DNA of 28,407 nucleotides, from NCBI GenBank assembly GCA_934635045.1, contig CAKTZA010000050.1:1-28407 (forward strand), in the 5' to 3' direction. Position 1 is the first letter of the stretch. Each line of letters starts with the position of its first letter. The position numbers and the translations under genes were made by a program. Source of the DNA: an uncultured Kiritimatiellota bacterium (GTDB lineage Bacteria > Verrucomicrobiota > Kiritimatiellia > RFP12 > UBA1067). Below the pieces are notes generated by a model. That model did not search any database. It saw nothing but the letters and a program-made list of their open reading frames with translations, and was not told the DNA's origin. Positions 18,948-25,494 of this stretch are shown here, in pieces.

Positions 18948-20407
18948 AGCGCCTCCTTCGCCAAGTCAATCGGCACGGCGCGCACGTCGCCCCAGCCGCA
19001 CGGCAGCGCAAACGTGACGACCGCGCCCGCGCGCTTCTTGTCGCCCTTCATGAGCGGCACCAGCGCCCCAAGGGACAGGCCCCCCGGCAGCGCGGTCGGC
19101 AACCCCACGGCGGCGAACCGCGCCGCCAGCTCGTCCGGCCACTCCGCTGGGGACAGACCCCGCCGCGCCGCGATCCGCGCCTCCTCAACGCAGCCAATCG
19201 CCACGGCCGAGCCATGCGAAACGGCATAGTTCGTCGCCTTCTCGACGGCATGGGCGACGGTATGCCCACAATTGAGCAGAATCCGCCGTCCCAGCCGTTC
19301 AAACGGGTCTTCTCGCACAATGCCCACCTTGGCGGCCAGATTTTGCGCAATTTCACGCGCCGTCGGAACTTTTTCTGAAGTTATCGAGCAAGCCACCCTG
19401 GGGACAGACCCCCGATCCTTGGGGTCTGTCCCCACGTTTTGGGCAATTTTGCGGGGGTCTGTCCCCACGTTTTCGGGGTCTGTCCCCACGGAAATGATCG
19501 CGTGCTTGATCATTTCGGCCATGCCGTCGCGCAACGTCGCCGACGGCAACGTCGTGAGAAACGCCACGTCGATGACGACGAGCTTCGGCGCGTGGAACGC
19601 CCCCGCCAGATTCTTCCCTTCCGGCAGGTCGCACCCCGTCTTCCCGCCCGTCGAGGCATCCACCATCGACAGCAGCGTCGTCGGCACGTTGATCCAGTCG
19701 ATGCCGCGCATCCATGTCGCCGCCGCGAACCCCGTCAAGTCCCCCGTCACCCCTCCGCCCAGCGCAGCCACCGTATCGCGTCGGCCGAGCCCCGCCCGCG
19801 CGAACGCCCCCCAGAGCGAGCAGACCGTACCGATTGTCTTGTGCTGTTCGCCGGAAGGAATCGTCACAATCGGCCGGACGCCCAATTTCCCTTCCCACAG
19901 GGAGGCCACGGTCGCGTCCGCCACGACGGGACGCCCCTCCAAAAAGACGCGCGCCAGCCCCTCGCCGCAGAGGACGAGCGAATTGTCGAGGTCGAACCAG
20001 CCGGCAATCCGATTCGGAAACGAGGCATAATGCGCGGCGCGCTCCCGTGCCCTGTCCCCCAGCGGACGCGACCCCGCCGCCAGTCCGAGGCGGCGCGCAA
20101 GCTCGGCAGCCGACGGCGCGTCAAGGCAGAGGACCGTCCCGGCCTTTTCGCAGAACATGCGGTTGGCCTCGCGCTGCAACGTCCCACCGCCAAGAGCGAC
20201 GACGCCGCCCGTGACACGGGCGAGCGCCTGCGACTCCAGATCGCGAAACGCCGGTTCGCCGTCGGAGGCGAAAATCTCGGGAATCGTCCGCCCGGCGGTT
20301 CGGACAATCTCCTCGTCAAGATCGACAAACGTCACGCCGAGCGCCGTCGCGAGGCGGCGTCCGAGCGTAGTCTTGCCCGAAGCGGGCGGTCCATAGAGAA
20401 AAATCAT
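18944..20407 (-). CDS. aroKB: Bifunctional shikimate kinase / 3-dehydroquinate synthase
   Basis: The 487-residue fusion does two steps of the shikimate pathway. Residues 1-160 are shikimate kinase (P-loop GPPASGKTT at 6-14, DLDEE at 29-33, FRDLE at 54-58, GGG at 73-75). Residues 175-487 are dehydroquinate synthase (SGEQHKT at 185-191, GGGVTGDLTGFAAATWMRG at 217-235, TTLLSMVDASTGGKTG at 243-258, AEMIKH at 297-302, CGHTVAHAVE at 380-389, HGSAVAIG at 398-405). Residues about 306-353 are built from GGGGACAGACCCC repeats (NVGTDP units) where helices normally lie. The frame is intact, so the enzyme may still work. The ATG at 20407 sits seven bases after a TATAAT box. It is translationally coupled to aroA, giving a compact aromatic operon. 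Confidence 0.93.
   Translation of the reverse strand: MIFLYGPPASGKTTLGRRLATALGVTFVDLDEEIVRTAGRTIPEIFASDGEPAFRDLESQALARVTGGVVALGGGTLQREANRMFCEKAGTVLCLDAPSAAELARRLGLAAGSRPLGDRARERAAHYASFPNRIAGWFDLDNSLVLCGEGLARVFLEGRPVVADATVASLWEGKLGVRPIVTIPSGEQHKTIGTVCSLWGAFARAGLGRRDTVAALGGGVTGDLTGFAAATWMRGIDWINVPTTLLSMVDASTGGKTGCDLPEGKNLAGAFHAPKLVVIDVAFLTTLPSATLRDGMAEMIKHAIISVGTDPENVGTDPRKIAQNVGTDPKDRGSVPRVACSITSEKVPTAREIAQNLAAKVGIVREDPFERLGRRILLNCGHTVAHAVEKATNYAVSHGSAVAIGCVEEARIAARRGLSPAEWPDELAARFAAVGLPTALPGGLSLGALVPLMKGDKKRAGAVVTFALPCGWGDVRAVPIDLAKEAL
19149..19161. repeat. Single GGGGACAGACCCC unit in the 3' part of aroB
   Basis: An exact copy of the 13-mer lies in the dehydroquinate synthase coding region and encodes part of the RRGLSPAEW segment. 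It is separate from the main cluster at 19400-19487. Confidence 0.8.
19400..19487. repeat. Four GGGGACAGACCCC units inside the aroB domain
   Basis: Exact 13-mers occur at 19400-19412 in one orientation and at 19421-19433, 19454-19466 and 19475-19487 in the other. They are in frame in aroKB and translate as repeated VGTDP (sense) and GSVPR. The first two can form a stem with an 8-nt loop. Confidence 0.9.
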
Positions 20408-20414
20408 GGCGCGT

Positions 20415-20420
20415 ATTATA
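20415..20420 (-). promoter_or_regulatory. aroKB promoter, leaderless GGTATAATACGCGCC-ATG block
   Basis: Extended -10 TGG-TATAAT on the minus strand is followed by ACGCGCC and the aroKB ATG. It is identical over 18 bases (GGTATAATACGCGCCATG) to the icd block. It lies in the 52-bp gap after the GH78 remnant. Confidence 0.65.
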
Positions 20421-20459
20421 CCAAGTTCTCGCCGCCCCTGCGCGGGAACTGTCGTGGGG

Positions 20460-20981
20460 TCAATCGTGATGCGCTTGCGTGTCGCTTGAAACCCAGCCAC
20501 CCGCCACGACCGACCGCTCCGTCTCGCCCGGCAGACGCACGGTGGCCTCGCACTGCGGCGGGACGTGCAGCTCGTAGACAATCCGATCACCCTCGCGCCG
20601 CCAACCGCCACGCACCGTTCCATAGGGCGTCTCTATCTCGGCTCGCGCAAAAGAAAGCGCGTCGATCGGCTGCGGGGCGAACACCAGCCGACGCCACCCA
20701 TGCGTCGGATCGGCGTCGATGCCCGCCAGATACTTGTAGGCCCAAGCCGCATAGTCGCCGAACGTGACATGGTTGCGCGACGACCTGCCCTTGTACGACT
20801 CCCACAGCGTCCCCTCGCCGTGCAGCGCCCAGTCCGCAAACGACGGCGCCTTCGGGTTGACGAGCATCCGAAAGGCGAGATCCGTCCGCCCCGCCTCCGA
20901 CAGCATGCGGAAGACGCACTTGGAGCCGAAGATGCCGAAGTCGTTTGTGGTCGTATTCGCGCACGCAATCGCCCGCGATGT
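20460..20981 (-). pseudogene. C-terminal fragment of a GH78-type alpha-L-rhamnosidase
   Basis: The open frame reads NDFGIFGSKCVFRMLSEAG, then MLVNPKAPSFADW, GEGTLWES, RNHVTFGDYAAW and a closing beta-sandwich. This is the end of the catalytic (alpha/alpha)6 domain and the C-terminal domain of a GH78 alpha-L-rhamnosidase, an enzyme that removes terminal rhamnose from pectins and glycosides. The N-terminal several hundred residues are missing. A stop codon closes the frame just upstream at about 20982-20984, where the sequence changes into an unrelated gene. An internal ATG at 20906 exists but has no domain boundary behind it. It is most likely dead sequence left by a deletion. Confidence 0.75.
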
Positions 20982-21201
20982 TCAGCGCCGACATGCCATA
21001 GAGCCCCGTTTCGTCGTCTGCAAAGGCCAGCGCCGTCTTTGACGCATAAAACCGGCGCATGGCCTCGTCCTCACTAATTCTCCAATGCGCAGCCAGAATG
21101 CCGACAATCGCCGTCACAAGCGTTGCGCGGATGAGCACATGATCCGAACGAATGATTTTCGGCTCTCTCACCTCAATCGTGCTGCCGTGATAAAGCGTCA
21201 T
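20587..21201 (-). pseudogene. Chimeric remnant: DUF3990 start joined to a DUF3791-like protein, running into GH78 out of frame
   Basis: The frame starts at the ATG at 21201, overlapping the preceding DUF3791-like gene by ATGA. The first 21 residues (MTLYHGSTIEVREPKIIRSDH) are the start of a DUF3990 protein, a family with a PARP-like HGS motif. They pass directly into LVTAIVGILAAHWRISEDEAMRRFYASK and DDETGLYGMS, which resembles the small third gene of DUF3791/DUF3990 modules. From about 20960 the frame reads through the GH78 fragment out of register and loses meaning. Two deletions therefore seem to have fused three genes. Family names are from memory of these motifs and should be treated as tentative. 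Confidence 0.6.
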
Positions 21202-21398
21202 GACGGGCACCCTCTCAAATACTGGTCAAACAACGGCATCAGGGCTTCCCACCCCATGCCATGCAGATCCTCATAGTCATCGTCCAGCACCTTCAGCAAC
21301 CCCGATTCGTCAAAGCGTCGATAGGCTTCCGCACCCGTCACACCGGCGTGACGAGCGTAGTATTCGATGCAGAAAGCCTTAAAGGACGTCTGACTCAT
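21198..21398 (-). CDS. DUF3791-like small protein
   Basis: This 66-residue protein (start MSQTSFKAFCIEYYARH; then GVTGAEAYRRFDESG, LDDDYEDLHGMG) matches the pattern of DUF3791 proteins, which are short helical proteins usually encoded just before DUF3990 genes in gut anaerobes. No function is established. The pairing with a family carrying an ADP-ribosyltransferase-like HGS motif suggests a toxin-antitoxin or similar module, by inference. It appears intact, with GAGGG before the ATG, while its partner is broken. Its start region is a 14-bp tandem duplication (21393-21420), so a second SD-ATG lies 14 nt upstream and reads only five codons before stopping. Confidence 0.65.
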   Translation of the reverse strand: MSQTSFKAFCIEYYARHAGVTGAEAYRRFDESGLLKVLDDDYEDLHGMGWEALMPLFDQYLRGCPS

Positions 21399-21420
21399 AA
21401 CCCTCTACTCATAACCCTCT
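21393..21420 (-). repeat. 14-bp tandem duplication covering a ribosome binding site and start codon
   Basis: AGAGGGTTATGAGT occurs twice head to tail on the minus strand. Each copy carries GAGGG and ATG. The upstream ATG (21412) opens a five-codon frame whose TGA overlaps the true start of the DUF3791-like gene at 21398. Confidence 0.85.
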
Positions 21421-21421
21421 A

Positions 21422-21539
21422 TCAAAATGCCGCGTAATCGACAGGACGCCCCAAAAGAGCCTGCACGAGCCCATCATGACAGAGGCGGTGCAGGGGCAGG
21501 TCCTCGATTGTCACGCGGCGCAGGGCTCCGACGTAGGCG
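21422..21539 (-). other. Open C-terminal fragment of unknown gene
   Basis: After the GH43 stop, a different frame reads YVGALRRVTIEDLPLHRL, then CHDGLVQALLGRPVDYAAF and a stop at 21422, ten bases before the duplicated start region. It has protein-like composition but no start of its own, so it is probably the tail of a deleted gene. I do not recognise the family. Confidence 0.35.
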
Positions 21540-22685
21540 TCAAGGTTGCCACGACGCCTTCCAGTCGATCCAAAGACTGTCATTCTCGAACGTGACGGGC
21601 AACCACACATAGCGGCTATCTTCCTGGTTTCCCGGATGCCAGACGTCAAACAGCGCGATGACCTCGTTTGGACGGCCCGCGACGGGCAGAAGAAACGTAG
21701 ACTGCGCGCCCCAGGTGAGTTCCGGCCCCAACCCCGTCTCCGGGCTGACGCCCCGGCAGGGGTTGCCGAGCCGCTCCCACGGGCCGGACAAAGACCGCGC
21801 ACGGTAAAGCCGCGCCGCATTCGGCTGCCAGCCCGAGCAACCCGACCCGATGAGGAAGTACCACCCGTTCATCTTCACAAGCGCCGGCGCCTCTGTCCAG
21901 TGCTTGTCGGCCACGCGGAACCAGCGCCCCGTGTAGCCGAGCAAGTCCTCGGTCAGTTCGGCGATGTGCAACGTCGCGTTGTATTCCGAGGCGAAGATGT
22001 GATAGCAACGTCCGTCGTCATCGGCGAAGAGCGTCATGTCCCGCGACATCTGCCCGCCATCCATGTGCCCAAGGTAAGGGACTCGCGCCCTCACCCGTTC
22101 GTTCGGCCCGCCCGGCTCGTTCCCGAGCTCCCGGGATGCGCGCATCGCCTCGGGCGTCCGCTCGTCCGCGCGCACGTCTTCCGGCCATGCGCCGGGCGTC
22201 GGGCGGAGGGAGCGCAGAAAGCGGAACGGCCCTTCCGGACGGTCGGCGACGGCAATGCCCGTGCGCGCCGCATTGTAGCCCTGCCCCTTCAGCTCCAGAT
22301 GAAAGTACATGACATACCGGCCGGTCTTCTGCGAACGCAAAACCTTCGGGCGCTCAAGTATGCAACCGTCGGCAATGTCACTCTGCGGGTCTTCCGAGAC
22401 AGCGAGCGCAATGCCGCGGTCATCCCAGTTCACGAGATCTCTTGACGAATAGACATGAACCCCGACATGCGCCTTGTTGCCGGCGCGGCCGTAGACTTTG
22501 TGTTCACCGTACCACCAGTAGACGCCGTTGTCGAACAGGACGCCCCCGCCGTGCGCATTGATGACATGCCCCGACGTGTCGTGCCACAGCGCGCCCGGAC
22601 GGATCTCAGTCCGGTGCGGCGCATTCGTGGGCGGCTGCAGGGCACACGACGCCGCAGCCAGCAGCAGTACTGACAGCGACGTCAT
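21540..22685 (-). CDS. Glycoside hydrolase family 43 protein (subfamily 24/34-like)
   Basis: The 381-residue protein has a signal peptide with a weak lipobox (LAAASC), so it is exported and possibly a lipoprotein. The rest is one GH43 five-bladed propeller with INAHGGGVLF, YWWYGEHK, ILERPKVL (Glu111), SRDMTLFADDDG (Asp216), YNATLHIAELTEDLL, TEAPA (Glu265, the expected general acid) and GCSGWQPNAA. These motifs point to the subfamilies that contain exo-beta-1,3-galactanases and beta-galactosidases rather than arabinanases. The usual N-terminal catalytic-base Asp is not obvious, as reported for GH43_24. The start overlaps the upstream GH110/SASA gene by ATGA, so the two enzymes are coupled and probably attack the same galactose-rich glycan. 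Confidence 0.85.
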   Translation of the reverse strand: MTSLSVLLLAAASCALQPPTNAPHRTEIRPGALWHDTSGHVINAHGGGVLFDNGVYWWYGEHKVYGRAGNKAHVGVHVYSSRDLVNWDDRGIALAVSEDPQSDIADGCILERPKVLRSQKTGRYVMYFHLELKGQGYNAARTGIAVADRPEGPFRFLRSLRPTPGAWPEDVRADERTPEAMRASRELGNEPGGPNERVRARVPYLGHMDGGQMSRDMTLFADDDGRCYHIFASEYNATLHIAELTEDLLGYTGRWFRVADKHWTEAPALVKMNGWYFLIGSGCSGWQPNAARLYRARSLSGPWERLGNPCRGVSPETGLGPELTWGAQSTFLLPVAGRPNEVIALFDVWHPGNQEDSRYVWLPVTFENDSLWIDWKASWQP

Positions 22686-25459
22686 GGCAGCCCTCTTTCC
22701 ATGAGCGCGGACAGACGTTCCGCAATCAACCGCTTGGTTGGCGGATGAATCCCCTTGTCGGGCTCGCAGATGTCGTCCGTACGCACAAGCGTCACCCCGG
22801 GAACCGACTGCGCGACTTTCGACTGCGAAGCCTTGACGGCGTTCCACGCCGCGTGGTTCGGCCCGCCTGTCGTGTCGGCCGCCAGCTGCAGGACGTAGAA
22901 CGGCAGCCCGGCATCGCGGAAATCAGCCCGCCACTGTCCGATCAACGCGGTTAGCATGTCGGCGTAAAGCGTTCCCTCCTCGACGCTGTGCGAGTTGCTT
23001 TCGCCCTGATACCACGTGACAGAGGAAACCGGGTAGCCCGCGATCTCGGAGAACTGGCTCTCGTACAGCGTGCCGCTGCGGTTCCAGAGTGTGTAGGCGT
23101 CCTCCCGCTCGTCGGGGTGCGAGCATTTCGCGGGCGGCAGGCTGAACCGCGCGTCCCGCGCCAATGCGTACGGCATCCAGGTCTTGATGACGCTCGCGCC
23201 CTGCACGCAGCAGATGACGCCCACCGCACGACCCGTCGCCCGTGCGCGCCGAACGGCCGTCTCGCAACCGATGGCCGTCCACGCCCATGCGTTTTTGCGC
23301 GTGAGCGGAACCCATCCGTCCGACGCGCCGAAGACAGCGCCGCGCTCAAGCCGTGTCGTCGAGAACATCCGAATGCGCGAATCCTCGAACCGCTCCTTGG
23401 TCGTCGATTCGCCCAGCAGGAACTGCATGTTGGACTGCCCCGCCATGACCAGCACCTCGCCGATCATGACGTCCCGGACGACCTGACGTCGGTCGCCGAG
23501 ATCGACCTCCAGCTCGTAGGGGCCGCCCGCCTCCAGGGCGGGGAACGTCACGCACCAGCGCCCCCGCACGGCACGCACCTTCCGCTCCATCCCGCTGAAC
23601 CGCACGGAGACCGCGCCGTCCCCCGTCCCGAAGACGCGCAGCGTCTTGTCGGCCGGCAAGACCAGGTGATCCGAGAATATCTCCGCCAGTCGCGGCGAAT
23701 TATCCGCCCCGGTCACGAGATTCGCGGCGGGACGATCCGAGTCGTTTCCTTCAAGATGCACGCGGGCGCAGTTGTTCAGTCGGATGTCGAAGCCCTCCGT
23801 CGGAGACTTCACACGAACGCCTGTCCGCCGAAAGACATTCCCCGTGATTCGCACGCCGTCCGTACATTCGGCGTAGATGGCGTTTGAGCCGATGTCCGCA
23901 AACCGGCAGTCCATGATGCGCACGTTCCGAAAGGCCCCTGCCGGGGCGTCGGACGGTTCGCCGTTGTGGTTGAGCTTCACGACGACCGCCCCCAGCGGCA
24001 GTCCGTTAAGGGAATTGGCGCACTTCTCGAACGTGCAGTCGCGGATCGCGCAGTCCACTGTCGGCGCCATCTCGTTCCATGTCTTCACGTCCGACGAGAC
24101 GATGATCGCCGGAGAGGGAAAGCCCCTGAACCGCGAGCGCTCGACAGACACATGCCGGGTCTGCAGCAGGAACGCGCGCGCCCACGTGTTCTCGACCGAA
24201 CAGTCCTGAATGCGGACGGCCGGCAGGTGCCGCACGTTCGCGACGATGTCGCCCTTCGCCAGCGCAAACTTCACCGGCGCGAAAACCGCCGCGCCGTCTT
24301 TGTAGCGCGTCAGCCTGAGCGAGCCCTTGACGCTGAGCGTCTTCGGGTCATAGACGTCAATCGTGTCGCCCGCGCGGGCCCAGCCGTCCGGCAGTGCCTG
24401 CGGCTTGCGATCCACGAGCCGCAGGATAAGCGACGCCATTCCCTGCGCGGCGTCGCACTGCGCAATCTCGCCGCCCATCGCGTGCACGTTGAAAGCGTCG
24501 TCACCCAGCCCCTTGAAGTGGCAGTCCTCCAGCCGCAGCGTCCCTTCGCACCCGAAGACGTGAACGCCGTCCGAATTGGAGGAATGGAGCGCGGGGTCGT
24601 CCGCCGCCATGCGGATGCTGAATCGGCGCAGCGTGACATCGGCCGTGCCGGGCGCGATGACCATGCCCATGGCCGCCGTGCGAGAGATCTCGACATCCTC
24701 CAGCGTGAGCCCGCGCACGTTGGCGATCCAGAACGCCGTGCCGCCTCTGCGCGAATACCTCAGCAGGGCGCGATGCCCGTTCGTGACCGCCTGAACCGAT
24801 GCCCATGACGGAAGCGACAGTCGAATCAGCCGCTCGTCGAGCCGCGTGTAGGCAAGACCCTCCTGGCGCACGGAACCGGCCTCGTTCGTGACGGCATGAA
24901 TGTCCGCATGCGTCTCCAGCGCACGGTCGGGTGCCCCCTCCTCGTCGCAAGTGTCGATCTGGAAGACGTGTTCGCGTCCCGTGAACGCGCACGCCGCATC
25001 GACAAGGAAGTCCACCGTCCGCGCCGCCGCGTCTTTTGCGACGATGCGCCCGGCGCACCCGATCGGATTCTCCGTCGTCAGCCGCAGCTTCTCGATGCGC
25101 ACTGAACGGCCGCCGTTCACGACGAAGCCGCCCGAACTCTCCGATTCGGGGCCTTCAAGACTGTTGTGCATCCGAATGACCGTGCCGGGCTCGCCCGCAA
25201 GCGTCACGCCGCGAAGATTCTCAAGTCTGACGCTTTTCCGAAGCGCGTAGACGCCGCGCGGGAACAGCACCGTGTCGCCCTTCTGCGCCGCCCGGCAGGC
25301 CTGCGCAATGGCTTCCTGGCTCGGCTGTGCGCCCGTGGGGTCTGCGCCGAAGTCCGTGACGCGCACGGTCGCACCGTCCGCGATTCCGATGAGCACCGCC
25401 GCGCACGCGGCACAGGCCAGACGCCACGCGCCGCCTCTTGTCTTCTTTTTTGTCTGCAT
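22682..25459 (-). CDS. GH110-like beta-helix glycosidase fused to a sialate O-acetylesterase (SASA) domain
   Basis: The protein has 925 residues and a signal peptide (MQTKKKTRGG..., cleavage near residue 30). Residues about 32-580 form a right-handed beta-helix starting VRVTDFGADPTG. SDGVHVFGCEGTLRLEDC and GLGDDAFNVH (Asp320, Asp321) resemble the catalytic region of GH110 alpha-1,3-galactosidases. Residues about 660-925 are an SGNH esterase of the sialate-O-acetylesterase type: GEVLVMAGQSNMQF (Ser676), VTWYQGESNS and DKGIHPP (Asp901, His905). It is exported and may remove alpha-galactose and O-acetyl groups from host or dietary glycans. The ATG at 25459 follows GGAAGAG; an alternative ATG is at 25471. 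It is coupled to the GH43 gene by ATGA overlap. Confidence 0.82.
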   Translation of the reverse strand: MQTKKKTRGGAWRLACAACAAVLIGIADGATVRVTDFGADPTGAQPSQEAIAQACRAAQKGDTVLFPRGVYALRKSVRLENLRGVTLAGEPGTVIRMHNSLEGPESESSGGFVVNGGRSVRIEKLRLTTENPIGCAGRIVAKDAAARTVDFLVDAACAFTGREHVFQIDTCDEEGAPDRALETHADIHAVTNEAGSVRQEGLAYTRLDERLIRLSLPSWASVQAVTNGHRALLRYSRRGGTAFWIANVRGLTLEDVEISRTAAMGMVIAPGTADVTLRRFSIRMAADDPALHSSNSDGVHVFGCEGTLRLEDCHFKGLGDDAFNVHAMGGEIAQCDAAQGMASLILRLVDRKPQALPDGWARAGDTIDVYDPKTLSVKGSLRLTRYKDGAAVFAPVKFALAKGDIVANVRHLPAVRIQDCSVENTWARAFLLQTRHVSVERSRFRGFPSPAIIVSSDVKTWNEMAPTVDCAIRDCTFEKCANSLNGLPLGAVVVKLNHNGEPSDAPAGAFRNVRIMDCRFADIGSNAIYAECTDGVRITGNVFRRTGVRVKSPTEGFDIRLNNCARVHLEGNDSDRPAANLVTGADNSPRLAEIFSDHLVLPADKTLRVFGTGDGAVSVRFSGMERKVRAVRGRWCVTFPALEAGGPYELEVDLGDRRQVVRDVMIGEVLVMAGQSNMQFLLGESTTKERFEDSRIRMFSTTRLERGAVFGASDGWVPLTRKNAWAWTAIGCETAVRRARATGRAVGVICCVQGASVIKTWMPYALARDARFSLPPAKCSHPDEREDAYTLWNRSGTLYESQFSEIAGYPVSSVTWYQGESNSHSVEEGTLYADMLTALIGQWRADFRDAGLPFYVLQLAADTTGGPNHAAWNAVKASQSKVAQSVPGVTLVRTDDICEPDKGIHPPTKRLIAERLSALMERGLP

Positions 25460-25494
25460 GCTCTCTTCCATCTTCGTATTTGAACGCTGCTGCC

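Noticed and set aside
20421..20458. Terminator between the GH78 remnant and aroKB
   Set aside because: Only an imperfect hairpin (GTTCCCGC/GCGGCGAGAAC) with no following T run is present.
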